Source: Nitrosomonas sp. sh817 (GTDB lineage Bacteria; Pseudomonadota; Gammaproteobacteria; Burkholderiales; Nitrosomonadaceae). Taken from it: a DNA stretch of 64,000 nt. Positions 61,001 to 64,000 of this stretch are shown in pieces. A program made the translations under genes and the position numbers. Within the stretch, counting starts at the first letter, position 1; each line of letters opens with the position of its first letter. The stretch covers positions 1,860,001 to 1,924,000 of the forward strand of contig NZ_CP133083.1 in the NCBI RefSeq assembly GCF_030908545.1. Direction: 5' to 3'. The notes under the pieces are model-generated. The model worked only from the letters and a program-made list of their open reading frames with translations. It did not search any database and had not been told where the DNA came from.

Positions 61001-61229
61001 ACAGAAACGATGTGTCACTGTTTCTCTCACCAAATTTGAACTTATCCAGAGGATCCTGCCATAACCGAATTTCTGTAAAACTATTATCTTTCCAATCTTT
61101 GGCAACATCTGTATTCTCTGGACGAGCGCTACTTAAAGGAAGAAATATTTGACCTGATGCTGTTAAGACGAGTAAAACCAGCGCAACTACGTTAATCGGT
61201 AAATTGCTAAGTAAATTGTGCTGATTCAA
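58029..61229 (-). CDS. 1066-residue multi-pass membrane protein, unknown function
   Basis: I do not recognise a named family. One helix at about 11-33 anchors a large region (35-680) with alpha/beta, Rossmann-like strands (KVIVAAISIPG near 90-100, GIVLIAELDTF near 356-366, KAIGVIGSDVYDKLIVLQAL near 481-500 followed by KILFTTDLDARYL). These resemble type I periplasmic-binding-like lobes. Seven further helices lie at about 689-707, 720-741, 767-785, 820-840, 862-882, 944-959 and 971-989, and a short hydrophobic end. The first region should be periplasmic. The gene is markedly more AT-rich than its neighbours, which suggests transfer. No partner is fused; the PD40 gene follows 65 bp downstream. 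Confidence 0.8.
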   Translation of the reverse strand: MNQHNLLSNLPINVVALVLLVLTASGQIFLPLSSARPENTDVAKDWKDNSFTEIRLWQDPLDKFKFGERNSDTSFLLADNLLNELDARKKVIVAAISIPGSSYSEMAEMRRRARFAVVSALDTEQYYPEQSNHIKLFRYKPEILKDWCSLENPVEIPYEWFSTADLASNVLILWLNEHMIKLTELEYATFVQCLAKQLDHTWKSAENINRAPFSFKLIGPSNTDLLMELLRVPDIQESQQSTTVSTNLFSGGSFFETYIYNATVPDASIVDRLRYQECQDGSTPENGGRKYWYCNRYDKEEALKEALAVRKIYRFIGTDDKLATAIFWELYQRGVNKTTTITDFVTNSSKPDCNDGIVLIAELDTFYSRTLVNQMRNNDFWKHCGNKRGKNIDKDKDATVKNDNLITSFSYLRGIDGKLSSDSYQIKKNTDVNFNNNPVTQWDDAPPEHAEGRNQYDYLRRLTESIAALDDDPNFAKNGVKAIGVIGSDVYDKLIVLQALREKFTNKILFTTDLDARYLHKDQQKWTRNLVVASNFDFKLDHELQGNSMPFRDSFQTALYYATWSAVCKEVEECKKPAIKKEFLDRSGRPIVSNPQVFEIGKTRAIHLDSLSVNYLKDWVECINLDTRRAEQQSEKRKCVVELLDQYDDRENNLIDSDRIWRNYKHSSIESKHSWERERTTIIADKILQLIVTAIVIVFLYHFLLLKWVGLSPVRSFNNGMLVISITTVLVLGFILLPFTIIEAYQDADISEPVYWLEGVSVWPNLFIRYFGLITIILLFITFFNWLRECNKQNSKNLASVVRVEFWVSYFSDTYQKKMWRGIGIVSLCFTILSYFVLAGKTDMFEEALNFPYRGAIVNSVHTWLFVIQMFCLFVLVFWTAFETISCKKMIEEMRTEKQDDSRDQLWSNEAMQLAEVRTGVPHHLLHRYLQFQLIVDHAKCISRLIYLPLGMIFFILIGRSKIFDQFGMPWSLIIILIVSIVYVIIVTYHLRVAAEKFRMDLMDQYEAKKIQSNNNTIQIDRLVSLIRQENQGVYASLGHQAALTALLIPFGGMSGVQILEYLFNI

Positions 61230-61518
61230 GTTAATGCTCCTTTTGATGACGATAGTTTATTTGATACAACTTTTTACAAGTTAAAATTTCTTCTAGTCAA
61301 ATGAAGCTTGATACTGATCTTGTATGTAACATAATTTAAAAAATAGCTGATTAAATTTAAGTAACAAAATCTTAACTCAATCTCTTATCAACTATATCCC
61401 TTATTACTTATAAATTGAGCATAAGTATTCAATTTATTATAGTTACAACATCTGTACATTCCTGTGAGAAAAACCACATGACTAAACCACTTCATAAAAA
61501 TTTTCAATGGTCAATCGG
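61230..61518. other. AT-rich intergenic region
   Basis: This 289-bp gap is strongly AT-rich and has no gene. It separates the divergent unknown membrane protein and the M1/M28 peptidase and should carry both promoters; no box pair is assigned. Confidence 0.4.
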
Positions 61519-64000
61519 ATGAACTTAGCATTTCCAGAAAAGGTTTCTCTTGCATATGTTTTGATTTGGTTTTTAGCTATTTTTAGCTTGCTTCCACATA
61601 AAAATACATTTGCCTACAACACCTCCACCTTCCACCACACCATGCAAATCCAGTTGTCACCGGATAGCTCTGAAATCCGCGTCAAGGATCGGATTCAAAT
61701 TCCTGAGCAGGTACATAATGTTGGCGAACCGGTAAAACTGGCTTTTTATTTGCATGCCGCGCTAACGGTTACCGGCGTGCAGGATGCGACACTCGAAGTG
61801 GATGACGAAGAGATTGCACTGAAATCCCGTCCGATTTCGGTGCGGCAATACGCGGTCACGCTGCCGCCCGGCCAGAAAGCATTCACGCTGCAATACGGCG
61901 GTCAGATCCATCATGCAGTGCAAGGCCCGGGGCAGGAATATTCGCGCAGTTTCGGCTCGACGCCGGGCGTGATTTCGCCGGAAGGCGTGTTTCTGGCGAG
62001 CGCCAGCGCGTGGTATCCGCAATTTGGCGATGCGCTGGTGTCGTTCCAGTTGGATATTCAGGTGCCTGCCGGTTGGGATGTAGTCAGTCAGGGATCGCTC
62101 GTGCGCGAAAACGGAACCAGTGAAGCACAGCATATCGTTTGGGAGGAAAAACAGCCGCAGGACGATATCTACTTGATCGCGGCGAAATTCCATCGGTATA
62201 CGCAATCCGCCGGAGCGGTGAAAGCACTGGTGTATCTGCGCAGCGCCGATCAACCGCTGGCGCAGCGGTACCTAGACGCCACCGCGCAGTACATCGCGAT
62301 GTACAACAAGCTGATCGGCCCCTACCCGTACAGCAAGTTCGCGCTAGTCGAAAATTTCTGGGAAACCGGTTACGGCATGCCGTCGTTCACGCTGCTCGGC
62401 TCCAAGGTGATCCGCCTGCCGTTCATTTTGCATTCGTCGTACCCGCATGAAATTTTGCACAACTACTGGGGCAACGGCGTGTTCGTCGATTATACCAAGG
62501 GCAATTGGGCGGAAGGCTTGACCGCGTATCTCGCCGACCATCTGATCAATGAGCAGCGCGGCAAAGGCGAGGAATACCGCCGCGACGTGCTGCAAAAATA
62601 CGCGGATTTCGTTGGCAAGGAGAAGGATTTCCCGATTATCCGCTTCGTCTCGCGCCACAGCGCCAGTTCGGAAGCGGTCGGTTACGGCAAGACGATGATG
62701 TTTTTCCACATGCTGCGGCTGGAACTGGGCGACGAAGCCTTCACCAAAACGCTGCGGCGCTTCTATCAGCAATTCAAATTCCAGCAAGCGACGTTTGCCG
62801 ATTTGCTCGCCACGTTCAACGCCGTCACCGACAAGGATCTGACACAACGCTTCGAGCAATGGGTGCAGCGCACCGGTGCGCCGGATCTTGTCTTGCGGAA
62901 CGCCGAGACCGAACCGCACGGCGATGGTTATAAACTCACGCTGACCGTCGAGCAAACCCAAGCGGGTGAACCGTATCGCTTGCAAATACCATTAGCCATC
63001 ACAGTGCACGGCGAAGATATGGTCGTCGAATCGCGCATCGGCCTCGAACAGAAAATACAAACGTTCGAACTGGAATTCGCCAACCGCCCGGTGCGCATCG
63101 ATCTTGATCCGCATTTCGACGTGTTCCGCCGCCCGGACAGCCGCGAGATTCCCTCGGCGCTATCGCAAGGCTTCGGTGCGGAAAAACCGCTGCTGATCTT
63201 ACCGGCACGGGAGCAGAAAGCCGTGCTGGAAGCGTACCGCGCGTTGGCGGCCAATTGGCAGAAAACCCAATCGAGCCCGCTGGAAATCGTCACCGATGAT
63301 CAATTAAAAAAGCTCCCCGATAATCGTACCGTCTGGATTCTCGGTTGGCAAAACCGGTTTGCGAACAACATCTTGAAAAACCTTGCCGAGCGCGATGTTT
63401 CGTATCAATCCGGCCAATTACAACTCAATCATAAACGCTACCCGCAAAACGGTCATGCGATTGTGTTAAGCGCACGGCAATCCGCCAATCCCGATAAAAC
63501 CTTGCTGTGGGTCGCCGCCGACACGCCGCAAGCAGTCACCGAACTCGCCAACAAACTGCCGCATTACCGCAAATACAGTTATTTGGTGTTCAAAGGCGGT
63601 GAACTGACCAATATCGACAAAGGCCAATGGCCGGTTTTGCAGTCACCACTATCGCAGCCGGTGTCACAAAAAGACGGATTTACGATTGATGCCGCCCATG
63701 CGGCGCATGCCGGCATCACTAAGCCGCGCCGGGCATTGGCGGAACTGCCGCCGGTATTTTCCGAAAGCCGCATGATGGACGATATCAATCACTTGGCGCA
63801 CGAATCGTACAAAGGCCGCGAGCTCGGCACGCCGGAACTGGACGAAGCCGCGACTTATATCGCCAAGCAATTTCAGCAAATCGGCCTGCTGCCGGGCGGC
63901 GACAGCGGCAGTTTTTTCCAGACCTGGCAACAGGATGTCGGATTGCCGAAAGGCAACATCACCTTGCGTAACGTCGTCGGCATTCTACCCGGCACCAACC
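61519..64000 (+). CDS. M1-M28 fusion metallopeptidase, 3' end beyond window
   Basis: An open frame runs from the ATG at 61519 to the edge (827 codons). A hydrophobic N-terminal segment ([18 protein letters not shown]) suggests export. The M1-like part has the zinc motif HEILH (His310, Glu311, His314) and the third ligand Glu332 in NWAEGLTAY; the usual GxMEN motif is replaced by TGYGMPSF. From about residue 747 an M28-type domain begins ([20 protein letters not shown], then [18 protein letters not shown]). The fusion of two aminopeptidase-type domains suggests peptide processing outside the cytoplasm. The C-terminus is missing. Confidence 0.85.
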   Translation, partial: MNLAFPEKVSLAYVLIWFLAIFSLLPHKNTFAYNTSTFHHTMQIQLSPDSSEIRVKDRIQIPEQVHNVGEPVKLAFYLHAALTVTGVQDATLEVDDEEIALKSRPISVRQYAVTLPPGQKAFTLQYGGQIHHAVQGPGQEYSRSFGSTPGVISPEGVFLASASAWYPQFGDALVSFQLDIQVPAGWDVVSQGSLVRENGTSEAQHIVWEEKQPQDDIYLIAAKFHRYTQSAGAVKALVYLRSADQPLAQRYLDATAQYIAMYNKLIGPYPYSKFALVENFWETGYGMPSFTLLGSKVIRLPFILHSSYPHEILHNYWGNGVFVDYTKGNWAEGLTAYLADHLINEQRGKGEEYRRDVLQKYADFVGKEKDFPIIRFVSRHSASSEAVGYGKTMMFFHMLRLELGDEAFTKTLRRFYQQFKFQQATFADLLATFNAVTDKDLTQRFEQWVQRTGAPDLVLRNAETEPHGDGYKLTLTVEQTQAGEPYRLQIPLAITVHGEDMVVESRIGLEQKIQTFELEFANRPVRIDLDPHFDVFRRPDSREIPSALSQGFGAEKPLLILPAREQKAVLEAYRALAANWQKTQSSPLEIVTDDQLKKLPDNRTVWILGWQNRFANNILKNLAERDVSYQSGQLQLNHKRYPQNGHAIVLSARQSANPDKTLLWVAADTPQAVTELANKLPHYRKYSYLVFKGGELTNIDKGQWPVLQSPLSQPVSQKDGFTIDAAHAAHAGITKPRRALAELPPVFSESRMMDDINHLAHESYKGRELGTPELDEAATYIAKQFQQIGLLPGGDSGSFFQTWQQDVGLPKGNITLRNVVGILPGTN

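Overview
The window reads as a chromosomal piece of a betaproteobacterium, most likely an ammonia oxidiser of the Nitrosomonas group. This rests on protein style and on the core gene order ubiH-dusB-fis-purH-purD; no marker gene for ammonia oxidation is present, so the genus is an inference. Both edges cut genes: an S8 peptidase at the left and an M1/M28 metallopeptidase at the right.

Layout. 1-5.9 kb: an accessory stretch with a subtilisin-like peptidase and its AAA+ ATPase partner, a DUF2130 coiled-coil protein, a PRMT-like methyltransferase and a RelE/ParE-type toxin-antitoxin pair. 6-14.6 kb: an OFA-type transporter, a repeat-rich gap, small envelope proteins, a lipoprotein alpha/beta hydrolase, a large endonuclease/exonuclease/phosphatase-fold protein, a two-gene cassette of unknown function and a glutathione S-transferase. 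14.6-22.4 kb: RIO kinase, dienelactone hydrolase, a GlcG/HbpS-like protein, holB-tmk, ampD, class I aldolase, and two exported repeat proteins (Sel1-like and ankyrin). 22.7-28.2 kb: ubiH, dusB-fis-purH and purD. 28.2-39.6 kb: a complete flagellar rod/hook/junction operon flgBCDEFGHIJKL on the minus strand with flgA divergent, and a sigma-54-like promoter motif ahead of flgB. 39.7-47.4 kb: small orphan genes (ACP-like, Mth938-like), a PBP7-type endopeptidase, an M32 carboxypeptidase, hemJ, rpsO-pnp and dksA. 47.7-48 kb: tRNA-Pro, tRNA-Arg and tRNA-His. 48.2-54.2 kb: acnA and, convergent to it, guaB-guaA. 54.3-64 kb: a DUF4124 protein, an IS200-type insertion sequence, a FimV-like protein, a PD40 beta-propeller protein, a very large AT-rich membrane protein of unknown function and the start of an M1-M28 fusion peptidase.

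Mobile DNA is modest but informative. A small inverted-repeat element (MITE-like, about 140 bp) occurs at 8390, as a right-end fragment at 14541 and at 20691; the fragment supplies the stop codon of the GST gene. A hairpin-rich element of about 144 bp at 7781 looks like a transposase-less relative of the IS200-type element at 54.8 kb, whose left end supplies the stop codon of the DUF4124 gene.

The best candidates for undescribed biology are the 1066-residue membrane protein at 58029-61229, the AAA+/subtilase pair at the left edge, and the overlapping two-gene cassette at 12443-13559. No CRISPR array, rRNA gene or prophage is visible.
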